64,000 nucleotides of DNA from Vibrio artabrorum (GTDB lineage: Bacteria > Pseudomonadota > Gammaproteobacteria > Enterobacterales > Vibrionaceae), in contig NZ_AP025458.1 in NCBI RefSeq assembly GCF_024347295.1, positions 1,364,001 to 1,428,000 on the forward strand. The letters run 5' to 3'. Under the pieces are notes generated by a model that had not been told where the DNA came from, did no database searches, and was given only the letters and a program-made list of their open reading frames with translations. A program made the translations under genes and the position numbers. This document shows positions 8,719 to 17,832 of this stretch, piece by piece. The number at the start of each line of letters is the position of its first letter. Position 1 is the stretch's first letter.

Positions 8719-10581
8719 ATGCCTCAGTCTCTATTGCCAAACATTCTTCAGTTCATCGGTCAGATAGACCCTTTCGATAAGATCCCTAAACAAGCGCTTC
8801 GAGAACTTGCTTCGAACGTTCAGATTACTTATCTCGGAAAAGGCGATGTGGTTGATCTGTGTGAATCGGGTAAAGAAAAGTCACTCTATATTATTCGTAC
8901 GGGGTCAATGGAGCAAAGAAAATCCGATGGTGTACTCCGCGCGCGTTTAGGCACTGAAGACTTATTTGGCTTCACGTTCTTAGATTCTGAAGTTAATGAT
9001 GAGAAAGGCTATCGAGCGATCGCCATTGAAAGCACCTTACTTTACATCATTCCACACTCGGCACTTCAAACACTGTTTAAAGCGTTTCCAAGTTGTGCAG
9101 AACACTTTGCTTCTCAAGCTCAAGTGCGCTTGAAATCTGCACTGAATGTGGTGTGGTCAAATAAAGAAAAAGGCTTATTCATTCGTAAAGTGTCTGATGT
9201 TGCAAGTGGACAGGTGGCGATTGTTAACGCCAAACAGACGATCCAGTCGGTCGCATTTGAAATGCTCCATCAACGCTCACCCTGTGCTGTGATTTATGAA
9301 GGTGACGCCATTGTTGGTTTGATTACTGACCGAGATATGACCAAGCGAGTGATTGCGCATGGTGTCAGTACGGACAACTTGATTTCTGAGGTGATGACTC
9401 ATTCTCCGCTTACGGTTAAACCGGATGATTTGGTGTTGCACGCTGCATCTATCATGATGCAGTTTAATATCCGCAACTTGCCAGTAGTGAAAGAGAATAA
9501 AGTCGTTGGCTTACTGACCACGTCACACCTAGTCCAAAATCATCGAGTACAGGCGATATTTTTAATCGAGAAGATTAAGTATTCGGGTAGTGTGAAAACC
9601 CTATCTTCGTTCACTTCTGAACGCCAAGCTATTTTTGAGGCGCTGGTGGAAGGTAAAGTTGCACCGGAAACGGTCGGTAAAGTTATGACCATGATCATGG
9701 ATGCCTATACACGGCGATTGATTCAGATTGCGATTGACAAATTAGGCCCGCCCCCTTGTGAGTTTTCTTGGATTGTTGCGGGTTCACATGCGCGGAATGA
9801 AGTGCACATGTTATCGGATCAAGACAGCGCGATTGTATTATCTGATGATGCGAACGAGAGTGACCGTATTTATTTTAAACACTTAGCTATGATGGTAACC
9901 AATGGCTTGGCAAGTTGTGACTATCCCTTGTGTCCAGGTAAATTTATGGCAGCGACACCTAAATGGTGTCAGCCACTGAGCGTTTGGAAGCATTACTATA
10001 AGAAGTGGGTAGCGAACCCTGAATATGAGCGCTTGCTGAACATCAGTGTGTTTTTAGAGATTCGTACTATCTATGGTAACAGTGAATTTGAAGGCATTCT
10101 TCGTGAAGAGTTGCACTCCAATATTCGTAACAATCGAGAATTTCTCAGTACGTTGGTGAGAGATGCCGTGAACACCAATCCACCACTGGGCATTTTTAAC
10201 AGCTTGGTGCTAGAGAAGTCCGGTGAGAACAAGAAAACACTGAATGTGAAAAAATACGCAATTAACTTGATTATTGATCTTGCGCGTATATACGGATTAG
10301 CCGTTGAATGTGATTTGTCTGCAACCGATGAACGATTTACTGCTGCGAATGAGAAAGGCATGCTCAGTGACGACGCATTTAAAAATATACTCGGTGCTTA
10401 CCAATACATTTTATCTTTCCGCTTTGGTCATCAACTTGAAGCGTTGAAGAATGGGGAGGTGCCAGACAATAACATTAATCCGGATAGTTTTGGCAGCTTT
10501 GAACGTAAGCACTTGAAAGATGCTTTTAGGATCATCGCTGATCTCCAAGATGTGGTTAAGATTCGTTTCGGAGCGCGTTAA
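8719..10581 (+). CDS. Cyclic-nucleotide-binding/CBS/DUF294 putative nucleotidyltransferase
   Basis: The 620-residue cytoplasmic protein has four parts: a CNMP-binding-like beta barrel (about residues 15-130), two CBS repeats (about 160-280), a DUF294 nucleotidyltransferase-like domain with GSHARNEVHMLSDQDSAIV (about 350-370), and a DUF294 C-terminal helical domain. The DQD pair in that motif matches the metal-binding Asp residues of the GlnD-like nucleotidyltransferase fold. The family is often found beside acetate-metabolism genes or a DnaQ-like exonuclease, as here. The real substrate is unknown. The ATG at 8719 is preferred over an in-frame TTG 6 bp upstream. Its stop overlaps the next start by one base, so the two genes are translationally coupled. 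Confidence 0.85.
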   Translation: MPQSLLPNILQFIGQIDPFDKIPKQALRELASNVQITYLGKGDVVDLCESGKEKSLYIIRTGSMEQRKSDGVLRARLGTEDLFGFTFLDSEVNDEKGYRAIAIESTLLYIIPHSALQTLFKAFPSCAEHFASQAQVRLKSALNVVWSNKEKGLFIRKVSDVASGQVAIVNAKQTIQSVAFEMLHQRSPCAVIYEGDAIVGLITDRDMTKRVIAHGVSTDNLISEVMTHSPLTVKPDDLVLHAASIMMQFNIRNLPVVKENKVVGLLTTSHLVQNHRVQAIFLIEKIKYSGSVKTLSSFTSERQAIFEALVEGKVAPETVGKVMTMIMDAYTRRLIQIAIDKLGPPPCEFSWIVAGSHARNEVHMLSDQDSAIVLSDDANESDRIYFKHLAMMVTNGLASCDYPLCPGKFMAATPKWCQPLSVWKHYYKKWVANPEYERLLNISVFLEIRTIYGNSEFEGILREELHSNIRNNREFLSTLVRDAVNTNPPLGIFNSLVLEKSGENKKTLNVKKYAINLIIDLARIYGLAVECDLSATDERFTAANEKGMLSDDAFKNILGAYQYILSFRFGHQLEALKNGEVPDNNINPDSFGSFERKHLKDAFRIIADLQDVVKIRFGAR

Positions 10582-11297
10582 TGAAAGCACGGTTAAATTA
10601 TTTTCATCCACTTGAGCGAATTAAACGCAAGCGCAAGCAATACTTAAATTCGGTAAAATTACCTGAAGCGTTGCATGATCTTGTTGAACAGCCCTGCCCG
10701 GAGATAACGGATAAGGCTAAAGATATTGATTACATTGTGTTAGATCTTGAAACAACAGGCTTAGACAGTGAACAAGATCTCATCCTATCGATGGGGTGGG
10801 TTTATGTAGTTAACGGGCGAATCGATTTAGCTTCGGCCAAGCATATCTATCTTAATAATGACTCACAGATCAATGCAGAAACCGCAGTCATCAACCATAT
10901 TACGCCAAAAATGTTGGAAGAGGGTGTAAGTATTCACGATGCAATGCTAACCTTTTTTGAAGCAGCAAAAGGCAAGATCATTGTCGCGCACGCTTGCATT
11001 GTGGAAGAGCGCTTTATAAATCAATATCTACTTAGATGCTACGGGCTTAGGGTCGTTCCTTTACTTTGGTTAGATACGTTGTGTATTGAAAAAACGCTAG
11101 AGAAAGCCATCAGTAATCATCAAGAAGTGGACTTAACGCTAGCCGGTTCGCGACAACGGTATGGGCTCCCCGAATACAACAGTCATAATGCGTTAGTGGA
11201 TGCGGTCTCGACTGCGGAATTACTTTTAGCTCAACAAAAGCGAGTGGTGCCTAACGATGAAGTGACCCTTTCACTTTTATATCGGATCAGTCGCTAG
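10581..11297 (+). CDS. DnaQ-like 3'-5' exonuclease domain protein
   Basis: The 238-residue protein is a DEDD exonuclease of the RNase T/Pol III epsilon type. ExoI is visible as VLDLETTGLDSE (about residue 53), ExoII lies around HACIVEERFIN, and ExoIII is HNALVDAVSTAELL (about residues 202-215), giving the DEDDh set. It starts on the TAATG overlap with the DUF294 gene, so the two products are made together. Homologous pairs are common in gamma-proteobacteria. Whether it acts on DNA, RNA or a nucleotide made by its partner is unknown. Confidence 0.88.
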   Translation: MKARLNYFHPLERIKRKRKQYLNSVKLPEALHDLVEQPCPEITDKAKDIDYIVLDLETTGLDSEQDLILSMGWVYVVNGRIDLASAKHIYLNNDSQINAETAVINHITPKMLEEGVSIHDAMLTFFEAAKGKIIVAHACIVEERFINQYLLRCYGLRVVPLLWLDTLCIEKTLEKAISNHQEVDLTLAGSRQRYGLPEYNSHNALVDAVSTAELLLAQQKRVVPNDEVTLSLLYRISR

Positions 11298-11342
11298 GTC
11301 AGCAATTCTACCTTTCATTATTCATTGGAAATAATGAAAAAT

Positions 11343-11364
11343 AAGCCAGCGATTAAGCTGGCTT
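11343..11364. terminator. Hairpin between convergent exonuclease and porin genes
   Basis: AAGCCAGC (11343-11350) pairs with GCTGGCTT (11357-11364). Short T/A runs lie on both sides, so it could end transcription from either direction. Confidence 0.7.
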
Positions 11365-11426
11365 TCATTTCGGTTTCAGAGCATGACGATCGTCATATTC
11401 TCTTGGTCTTTCGGATTACCTGTCGA

Positions 11427-12098
11427 TTAAAAGCTGTAAGTAATACCGACACGGCTACGTAGTTGACGGTCTCGGCTGTCTTGAACATTACCGAACTCAA
11501 CGTACGGGCGCCAGTTCCAGTCAGCTTCTTTATAACCAACTTTCATGTTGTAATCCCACTCGTTGTCAGCACCGCCACCACCGGTCCATTCGTTGTTTGC
11601 AAAGTCTTCAGCGTAGTTAGCTTCAAAGCCGAACTGCCAAGCATTCCAATTGTAATCAATATTTCCGGTGACTTTACTGCGGTTCTTATTTTCGTTTGAC
11701 GAACCGGAAGTGTAGTCACGAAACTCATGACGGTAGCGAAGCTTGGCTTTCACTCCGGAGTCGAAAGCGTACTGGACACGAACTTGCGGCTTGTAGGTTA
11801 TGCTGTCAGAGCCAAACGAGACAGGCATACTAGGTTGGATTAACCAGTGCTCGTCAATCTTGAATTTGTAGCCGTATTCGAACTCGCTGCCTGCTGCAGC
11901 CCATTCCGAAAAAGGTTTGCCTTTTTGTTTCATTTCCACGCCGAAGAAGTGGTTATCAACCGAGCCACCAATTTTTATGCGACTTGCCCAACTTTCAGAG
12001 CCATGTTTGTACTCTTGACGTGCGTCTAATGAAGCGGCTGTCACGCTGCTAGCAAAAAGCGTTGCTACGATCGCTAAAGTAATTTTGTTTTTTATCAT
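11427..12098 (-). CDS. KdgM-family oligosaccharide porin, second copy
   Basis: The 223-residue protein has signal peptide MIKNKITLAIVATLFASSVTAA. It has the family start LDARQEYKHGSE, the LRYRHEFRDY segment (about residue 120) and a C-terminal RSRVGITYSF ending in Phe. It is about 60 residues shorter than the first copy and close to the usual size of E. coli KdgM/NanC. It would form a narrow 12-strand channel for acidic oligosaccharides. The long upstream region carries the AATATTACAA half-site also found between the two FadR-type regulators. The substrate is likely oligo-alginate or another uronate, by context. Confidence 0.88.
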   Translation of the reverse strand: MIKNKITLAIVATLFASSVTAASLDARQEYKHGSESWASRIKIGGSVDNHFFGVEMKQKGKPFSEWAAAGSEFEYGYKFKIDEHWLIQPSMPVSFGSDSITYKPQVRVQYAFDSGVKAKLRYRHEFRDYTSGSSNENKNRSKVTGNIDYNWNAWQFGFEANYAEDFANNEWTGGGGADNEWDYNMKVGYKEADWNWRPYVEFGNVQDSRDRQLRSRVGITYSF

Positions 12099-12807
12099 TT
12101 TCTTCTTTCCACTGTGTCTAACTAAAAAATGGGTTAAATGTTTGCCATTGAGGCTTTGTTATCTTGTATTTCACGCTTTAGGTCAGTCGTTTTGCATGCG
12201 TAACAAGGCGACTTCAGTTTATGTTTATTGGATCATCAGGAGCCTATCGTTATCCATTTCAGCCATAGATGTACAAGTTTGTTTTGAAATAAAATATTAC
12301 AAATATATTAGCGGATTTGTAGGAAAGCGATCTGTGAATTAGATCGTATAGTTGTCTTAAAATCACTAAAAAACATACGACAATGCCACCCTGGACTTAA
12401 GTTGTTGTTTTAAAATGGTTTATATTATTTTGCCTGTAGGCCGTCTATCAATAAATGTGCGCTACAGCAAAAAATAGAAATTTTTGATGTCATTTTGAAT
12501 TGTAATACATTATGATTTATGTTGTCGTCCAAGCATGGCATTGTGATTCCAAATGTTGACGTGATGTGAATAGATCAATTGATGGTTTGCGCGTGCACTT
12601 GCAAGAATGATTTAACAAGATGAGGTAATCGAAACCCTCGATTAAAGAAGGTTTGAAATGTTATTGATGATGGTGTGATGCCGCTTGCTACGCAGAAGTG
12701 ATGTGAGTTAGGTAGTCGCTCTTGTGCTAAATCGATAGCAAAACGAAATCGTTGAAGTGCTCACATAAGCATTTTGATTATTGCTCCCAACTATTTTAAT
12801 TATAACT
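12099..12807. promoter_or_regulatory. Long non-coding region upstream of second KdgM-like porin
   Basis: No convincing gene is seen here. It must hold the porin promoter (reading left). It contains AATATTACAAATATATTAG near 12293-12311, sharing AATATTACAA with the operator-like repeat at 7435. The part from about 12350 to 12800 is AT-rich without recognisable coding signal and may contain a promoter for the RNA proposed next. Confidence 0.4.
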
Positions 12808-12893
12808 TCTTCTTTCGTGATAAAGGAAAGGGGACGGTAGTGAAGATCTGCCTTTACGCTCATGTTGATACAGGCAACATGGGCGTTTTTTTT
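12808..12893 (+). ncRNA. Candidate small RNA ending in a strong intrinsic terminator
   Basis: A clear plus-strand terminator, ACGCTCATGTTG (12856-12867) pairing with CAACATGGGCGT (12875-12886) followed by eight T, has no coding gene in front of it. A weak promoter (TTGATT at 12774, 17-bp spacer, TAATTA at 12797) would start an RNA near 12808 of about 85 nt. The terminator is seen directly; the promoter and RNA are inferred. I do not recognise the sequence as a known Vibrio RNA. Confidence 0.4.
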
Positions 12894-13092
12894 GCCTAAT
12901 GTTTATATGACTATCGTTGAATAACTACGACAGTGTCATTTATGATGGGGTGCTCTGAGTGCTTTTCATTCACTAAGCGTCGATAGGTGAGGGCGGTGAA
13001 ACCTATATCGTTCTCTGTGAGTTCAAGTGATGGAGATGTGGGTCGATGTAGTTGACTCTGAAATATCCAGAATGACTTTAAACAGAATAACA

Positions 13093-13114
13093 GGGCATTC
13101 ATGAAAGAATGCCC
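13093..13114 (-). terminator. Hairpin behind the MORN-repeat gene
   Basis: GGGCATTC (13093-13100) pairs with GAATGCCC (13107-13114). On the minus strand it lies about 20 bp after the stop of the MORN gene. The following T tract is weak. Confidence 0.6.
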
Positions 13115-13133
13115 ATTATATGATGTCGCTTAA

Positions 13134-13742
13134 TTAGCTTTGAGTGGGCATCCAAACCTGTTTGGAGGTGATTTTTTGATCTTTAAAAGTGAGTTCTTCA
13201 ACCTTATCTCCGTTCTGGTTCCAGCGCGTTAATATTCCATCTGCAATTTCACCATCATCAAATTTGGTTTGACTCGCCTTCTTACCATTCGGATAGTAAT
13301 CGGTTTCTAATCCATCCTTTAGTCCTTTGCTGTAGTGTGCAGTCAGGCTCTTTTCACCGTTTGAATACCATCGAGATACCACACCTGAGAGCTGATTATC
13401 TTTATAATGGAGTTCTGCTTTTTTCTGCCCATTAGGATACCAAGTCTCAGCTTTACCTTGTAATTGACCTTTTTCGTAATTCACTTTAGACGCGATTTGG
13501 CCATTCGGGTACCAGTTCGTTTCTAAACCAAGCTCTAAGCCATCAGCAAACTGAGCTTGAGTCGCGATTTGTCCATTATCGAACTTCTCTTCAAACTGAC
13601 CGGTGAAGGGTTTTGTATGGTTAACTTGATAAGCCACGCCGTGACGCATTTGCAAATAGTCAACAGTATTATCGCTGGTGGCTGCATAGCTCATAGAAGA
13701 CATCGAACTAAGAGCAATCAAGATAGGGATGTATTTCTTCAT
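13134..13742 (-). CDS. Exported MORN-repeat protein (YwqK-like)
   Basis: The 202-residue protein has a signal peptide (MKKYIPILIALSSMSSMSYA). It is followed by about six repeats of roughly 22-24 residues built on WYPNGQ...YKxGxLxG, for example TNWYPNGQIASKVNYEKGQ and ETWYPNGQKKAELHYKDNQ. This is the MORN/YwqK-type beta-hairpin repeat. Such proteins are often labelled toxin-antitoxin YwqK antitoxins, but no toxin lies next to this one. With a signal peptide, a periplasmic structural or binding role is more likely. It is monocistronic with its own hairpin terminator. Confidence 0.82.
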   Translation of the reverse strand: MKKYIPILIALSSMSSMSYAATSDNTVDYLQMRHGVAYQVNHTKPFTGQFEEKFDNGQIATQAQFADGLELGLETNWYPNGQIASKVNYEKGQLQGKAETWYPNGQKKAELHYKDNQLSGVVSRWYSNGEKSLTAHYSKGLKDGLETDYYPNGKKASQTKFDDGEIADGILTRWNQNGDKVEELTFKDQKITSKQVWMPTQS

Positions 13743-14147
13743 AATGACACCTTTTTAATGGATGAGATAAAGTGTAATCGGCGTGTTAAAAGCATTCCAT
13801 TTTCGTGAAGAACTGTCAGTATTTATTATTGGTTTTCAAGTTTTCACTATTCGCGGCTAAACGCAGGGAACTTTTTGAAGAAACTTCTGACATGAAATGA
13901 CAGGTTATTTATATTACGAATGTTTCCGATGGGCTTATCTTTACCGGCATTATTCAACCGTATTTTCATGTGTATTTTGCGTAATGAAGGATAGATGTTA
14001 GTGATGCCGAACGTATTCGCTCAGCATGATCTCTATTTGTGAGGAGAGGCTAGAGTTATTTTTATCTTTCCACAACTCTTTGAGCCACGTTCGTTTAATC
14101 GCTAAAAATAAAATACGCGGTGAGTACTTGATTAAACTAACTCAGCG
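13743..14147. other. Intergenic region, nothing recognised
   Basis: This 405-bp stretch holds the promoter side of the MORN gene and the downstream side of the msrA-like gene. No gene, long repeat or strong hairpin was seen. Confidence 0.6.
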
Positions 14148-14645
14148 CTAAGATTTGTATTTATGCAGTAGATCCCAAGGAATATGACAGAGATGGTGGT
14201 CCTCTGGAAAATGGCTTAAGTGGTGTTGGTGAATCTTATCACTTGGCACATAGTTGGTTAGCGGCTTAATTTCGAGAGCGATTCGGTCAGCATCATTCCG
14301 TGATGCGATATAGTGCTTGGCCTCGATTAAGTGTTTCATGTTGCCACTGTATACGCCTGTGCGATACTTTTCTCCAACGTCACTTCCTTGCTTGTTCACG
14401 CTGTATGGATCGATGATTTCAAATAAGTGCTCCATCAGTATCGCAACAGACGTGACACACGGGTTAAAGTCGATTTTTACGCACTCTGCGTAACCATCAT
14501 AGCTTTCACTTACCGTTTTCCCTTTTTGGATCTGAGGTGATCTGCCATTAGCACGGCCGGCTTCGGTGTTGATGACGCCGGGCACGTATTTGATAAATTC
14601 TTGTACCCCCCACAAGCACCCGCCTGCTAAATAAATCTGTTCCAT
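14148..14645 (-). CDS. msrA: MsrA-like peptide methionine (S)-S-oxide reductase
   Basis: The 165-residue protein begins MEQIYLAGGCLWGVQEF. This is the MsrA active-site motif GCFWG with Leu in place of Phe and the catalytic Cys at residue 10. Further family segments are YDGYAECVKIDFNP (about residues 49-62) and SDVGEKYRTGVY (about 88-99). MsrA repairs oxidised methionine using thioredoxin. The protein is shorter than E. coli MsrA (about 212 residues) and lacks its N-terminal extension. No recycling Cys pair is obvious near the C-terminus. It therefore belongs to the short form of the family and may have a narrower role. The gene is monocistronic. Confidence 0.85.
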   Translation of the reverse strand: MEQIYLAGGCLWGVQEFIKYVPGVINTEAGRANGRSPQIQKGKTVSESYDGYAECVKIDFNPCVTSVAILMEHLFEIIDPYSVNKQGSDVGEKYRTGVYSGNMKHLIEAKHYIASRNDADRIALEIKPLTNYVPSDKIHQHHLSHFPEDHHLCHIPWDLLHKYKS

Positions 14646-14973
14646 ACGATTCGTTCAATTCTCTGTATTTGTTTTTGATGGCTTATAGATTCATAACATA
14701 GGCAGAAACAGCCACCAAGTTCTCACCATATTAATCGTTTGAAGTATACTTAAATGGGCGGTGGAATCGTACCTATAAAACGAACACTGATCATTGTGGC
14801 AGCAATGTCGCTGATTAAACTATGTGAAAAGGCTTTCTAAATTAAGCAACCAGACGGTCAAACAGGCGATCGAAAATGAAACTGTTTAAAGAGTAAATTA
14901 GATAGCTTGATTAGACGTTGCTATAGCTCAATGCAAGGGTTTAGTGCTATGGAATTCGAAACATGAGTGATTT
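14646..14973. other. Divergent intergenic region, nothing recognised
   Basis: This 328-bp region lies between the divergent msrA-like and YdjM-like genes and must hold both promoters. I looked for a LexA box (CTG-N10-CAG), because E. coli ydjM is in the SOS regulon, and found none. Confidence 0.5.
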
Positions 14974-15996
14974 ATGGATCCATTAACGCAGGGCGTGTTA
15001 GGCGCTGCTTTGTCACAATCGGCAAGCAAAAAACAACATTTGGTTGTTGCTGGGATATTAGGTTTATTCTCTGGATTGGCGCCAGATTTAGATGCACTGA
15101 TTAAGTCTCAAAGTGACCCTTTGTTGGCTTTGGAATTTCATCGACAATTTACCCACTCACTTTTTTTCATCCCCATTGGCAGTTTGATCTGCGCTTTGGT
15201 TCTGCATCTTCTCATTGCAAAAAGGCGTGGACTTTCTTTCCAACAAAGCTGGCTGTTTTGTGCTCTGGGTTATGGCACTCATGCACTGTTAGACGCTTGT
15301 ACCACTTATGGTACGCAGTTACTTTGGCCTTTCACCAACGCGCGTTTTGCTTGGAACACCATATCAATCATCGATCCCGTTTATACGCTTCCCATCTTAA
15401 TTTTACTTGTGTGTGCAACGTTGAAACGAGCGCCTTGGCTCGCGCGTGTCGCGTTTGCTTGGGCGCTAATTTATCCAACATTAGGGATGATTCAGCGAGA
15501 TAGGGCAGAGGCAGTTGGGTGGCAATTAGCGGATCAAAGACAACACACACCGATTCGATTAGAGGCAAAACCAAGCTTTGCTAATATCTTGGTATGGAAA
15601 GTGGTCTACGAAACAGAGGCTCAATATCATGTAGACGCAGTGCGGGTTGGCACATCGGTAAACGTATATCCCGGAGAGTCGATTGCGAAGCTGAATGTTA
15701 GCAGGGATTTTCCTTGGCTTGACCCTGATTCTCAACAAGCCAAAGACATTGAACGTTTCCGCTGGTTCTCGAATGGTTACATTGCTCAGGACCCAACAGA
15801 CGATCTGCGTATTATCGATGTCCGATATTCAATTGTACCGAATCAAATAAAAGCACTTTGGAGCATCAAGCTATCAAAAGCAGTTGATGCAAACACGCAT
15901 GTAAAATACGAAACGCATAGAGACAACACACCTGAGTCGAGACAGATCTTTTGGGGTATGTTGAAAGGGGATTCACGATCGAGTTCTGAAGAGTAA
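14974..15996 (+). CDS. YdjM-like membrane-bound metal-dependent hydrolase
   Basis: The 340-residue protein has an N-terminal half with four or five membrane helices. It carries the family residues MDPLTQGVLGAALSQ, GLAPDLDA (Asp38, Asp40) and HRQFTHSLFF (His56, His61), plus a later YGTHALLDACTTYGTQ. These His/Asp residues are the presumed metal ligands of the PF04307 family. The C-terminal third (from about residue 190) is soluble and probably periplasmic. The biological substrate is unknown across the family. The gene ends at a strong terminator shared with the convergent M32 peptidase gene. Confidence 0.85.
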   Translation: MDPLTQGVLGAALSQSASKKQHLVVAGILGLFSGLAPDLDALIKSQSDPLLALEFHRQFTHSLFFIPIGSLICALVLHLLIAKRRGLSFQQSWLFCALGYGTHALLDACTTYGTQLLWPFTNARFAWNTISIIDPVYTLPILILLVCATLKRAPWLARVAFAWALIYPTLGMIQRDRAEAVGWQLADQRQHTPIRLEAKPSFANILVWKVVYETEAQYHVDAVRVGTSVNVYPGESIAKLNVSRDFPWLDPDSQQAKDIERFRWFSNGYIAQDPTDDLRIIDVRYSIVPNQIKALWSIKLSKAVDANTHVKYETHRDNTPESRQIFWGMLKGDSRSSSEE

Positions 15997-16028
15997 AAAG
16001 GCTGAGTCAGATGACCTGCTCAGCCTTT
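15997..16028. terminator. Bidirectional intrinsic terminator
   Basis: AAAGGCTGAG (15997-16006) and CTCAGCCTTT (16019-16028) are perfect complements between two convergent genes. Confidence 0.85.
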
Positions 16029-16052
16029 GTTGTCCGGTTACTCAGTGGAAAA

Positions 16053-17525
16053 TCATAAATAACGGTTTCTTAGGTGGTCTTTGAAGCACTGAGCATTCAA
16101 GATTTCACCGGTTGCACCTTTCACCAAGTCATCAGTGGTCAGCAGGCTGCCTTTACTCCAAATGCTTGATTCTAACCAAGTGAAGATAGGCGACAGATCA
16201 CCGCTTTCAATCACAGCGTTCACATCCACCGTTTGCTTCATTGAAGCCATGAACTGAGCCGCGTACATCGCGCCTAGTGTGTAAGATGGGAAGTAGCCGA
16301 ATGCGCCATCTGTCCAATGAATATCTTGCATACAACCGTTAGTGAAATTGCCTTGAGTGCTTAAGCCAAGGTATGACTCCATCTTGGTATTCCATAATTC
16401 TGGAACGTCCGTGTGTTTGATCTTGCCGTTGATCAAGTCACGCTCAATCTCGTAACGTAAAATCACGTGTGCTGGGTAGGTCAGCTCATCGGCATCGACA
16501 CGGATGAAGTCTTTCTTCACGCGCGTGTATATTTTCTGAAAATTGTCTTTCTCAAATTCAGATCCAGAGAATTGTTGCCCCGCGAGGTTTGCTAAGTGCC
16601 CAATGAACGGGTCGCTGCGGCCGACTTGCATCTCAAAGAACAAAGATTGAGACTCATGGATACCCATAGAACGAGCTTGACCGGCAGGTTGGCCTGCTAG
16701 ATGTTTTGGTAAGCCTTGCTCATAACGCGCATGCCCTGTTTCATGCACAATACCCATTAAGCTTTGAACGAACTCCGCTTCGTCGTATCGGGTTGTGATG
16801 CGTACGTCTGAAGGCACGCCGCCACAGAATGGGTGAACACTTTCATCTAGTCGGCCGTGTTCAAAATCGAACTGAAGCAGCTTCATCACTTCTAAACCTA
16901 ATGCTTTCTGTTTCTCGGTCGAATAGATACCAGATGGTGCGTTAAATTGCTCGCTCGATTGTTTTTCGATCACTTCGTCAATCAGGTTTGGTAGCCAGGT
17001 TTTAACGTCTGCAAACAAGATATCAAGCGAAGCAGAGTTGGTACCCGGTTCATAGATATCAAGCATGGCGTCATAAGGGGTTAGATTGGCCGCATCGGCG
17101 CGGATCTGCGCTTCTTCACGAGACAGTTCAACCACTTCACGCCAGTTCTTTTCGAATCCCACCCAGTCGTTGTTACTACGTTGGCTACGCCACGCATACT
17201 CACACTTTGAACCCGCTAGAGATTTCGCTTCAACCAGTTTTTCTGGAAGTAGGTTCGCTTGTTGCCATTGGCGTTTAATTTCACGTAGAGACGATTGTTG
17301 CTCGCCATTTAGCGCTTCGTTTTCAGCGTCTGCAATCCAATCGCCAAGCTGTGGCTGAGTCATTAATCCGTGAATATGAACCGAGAGTTCGGCCATGGCT
17401 TCGCTGCGTGCTTGATTACCCCCCGATGGCATCATTGAAGCTTGATCCCAACCACAAATAGCGGCTAGGTGCTGAAAGCGTGAACATTGTTGAGAATGTT
17501 CGACTAGTTTTTTGAATGCGCTCAT
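16053..17525 (-). CDS. Thermostable-type metallocarboxypeptidase, M32 (Taq) family
   Basis: The 490-residue cytoplasmic zinc peptidase has the HEXXH motif as IVHETGHARYEQG near residue 260. The downstream Glu-bearing segment MGIHESQSLFFEMQVGR and the conserved DVRITTRYDE, RVDADELTYPAHVILRYEIE and WTDGAFGYFPSYTLG blocks are all present. These are the hallmarks of M32. The enzyme removes C-terminal residues from peptides with broad specificity, acting in peptide recycling. Length is typical for the family (about 490-500). It is monocistronic, sharing a terminator with the convergent gene. Confidence 0.95.
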   Translation of the reverse strand: MSAFKKLVEHSQQCSRFQHLAAICGWDQASMMPSGGNQARSEAMAELSVHIHGLMTQPQLGDWIADAENEALNGEQQSSLREIKRQWQQANLLPEKLVEAKSLAGSKCEYAWRSQRSNNDWVGFEKNWREVVELSREEAQIRADAANLTPYDAMLDIYEPGTNSASLDILFADVKTWLPNLIDEVIEKQSSEQFNAPSGIYSTEKQKALGLEVMKLLQFDFEHGRLDESVHPFCGGVPSDVRITTRYDEAEFVQSLMGIVHETGHARYEQGLPKHLAGQPAGQARSMGIHESQSLFFEMQVGRSDPFIGHLANLAGQQFSGSEFEKDNFQKIYTRVKKDFIRVDADELTYPAHVILRYEIERDLINGKIKHTDVPELWNTKMESYLGLSTQGNFTNGCMQDIHWTDGAFGYFPSYTLGAMYAAQFMASMKQTVDVNAVIESGDLSPIFTWLESSIWSKGSLLTTDDLVKGATGEILNAQCFKDHLRNRYL

Positions 17526-17832
17526 TTGACGACTCTTGATTTGGTTTCGTTGAATGATCCATAAGGTTGTATCAGTTTAAGGAGCATCGAGATATTTTGT
17601 ACGTTAAAGCAGAGGTTATTTGACTTTGCCTTATCGGTTATTCTTGCGAGCAGAACATATCGCCTAAACAGCGTAAGACAATGTTATGTCAGTCGTTTAC
17701 TCGTTGTTAACCCGTATCAATGAACCATTGTGCACAAAATTCGTGAGTTGTATAGCAGATGACAATTGCTGCTTGCGAATTGATTCGATACACGGTATTG
17801 ATGATAGATTATTGAATAAGAATGACGGTGAT

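Noticed and set aside
12085-12342. 85-codon plus-strand frame over the second porin's promoter
   Set aside because: It has atypical hydrophobic/Cys composition, no ribosome site, and overlaps the porin start and control region.
12911-13102. 63-codon minus-strand frame
   Set aside because: It starts inside the hairpin behind the MORN gene, has no ribosome site and no recognisable protein pattern.
13134-13742. YwqK-type toxin-antitoxin system
   Set aside because: Only the MORN protein is present, it has a signal peptide, and no toxin gene is adjacent.
14646-14973. Possible LexA box for the YdjM-like gene
   Set aside because: No CTG-N10-CAG site of acceptable quality was found.
17686-17832. 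N-terminal extension of the LysE-family protein
   Set aside because: The extra 49 residues do not fit the family; the ATG at 17833 gives the standard N-terminus.
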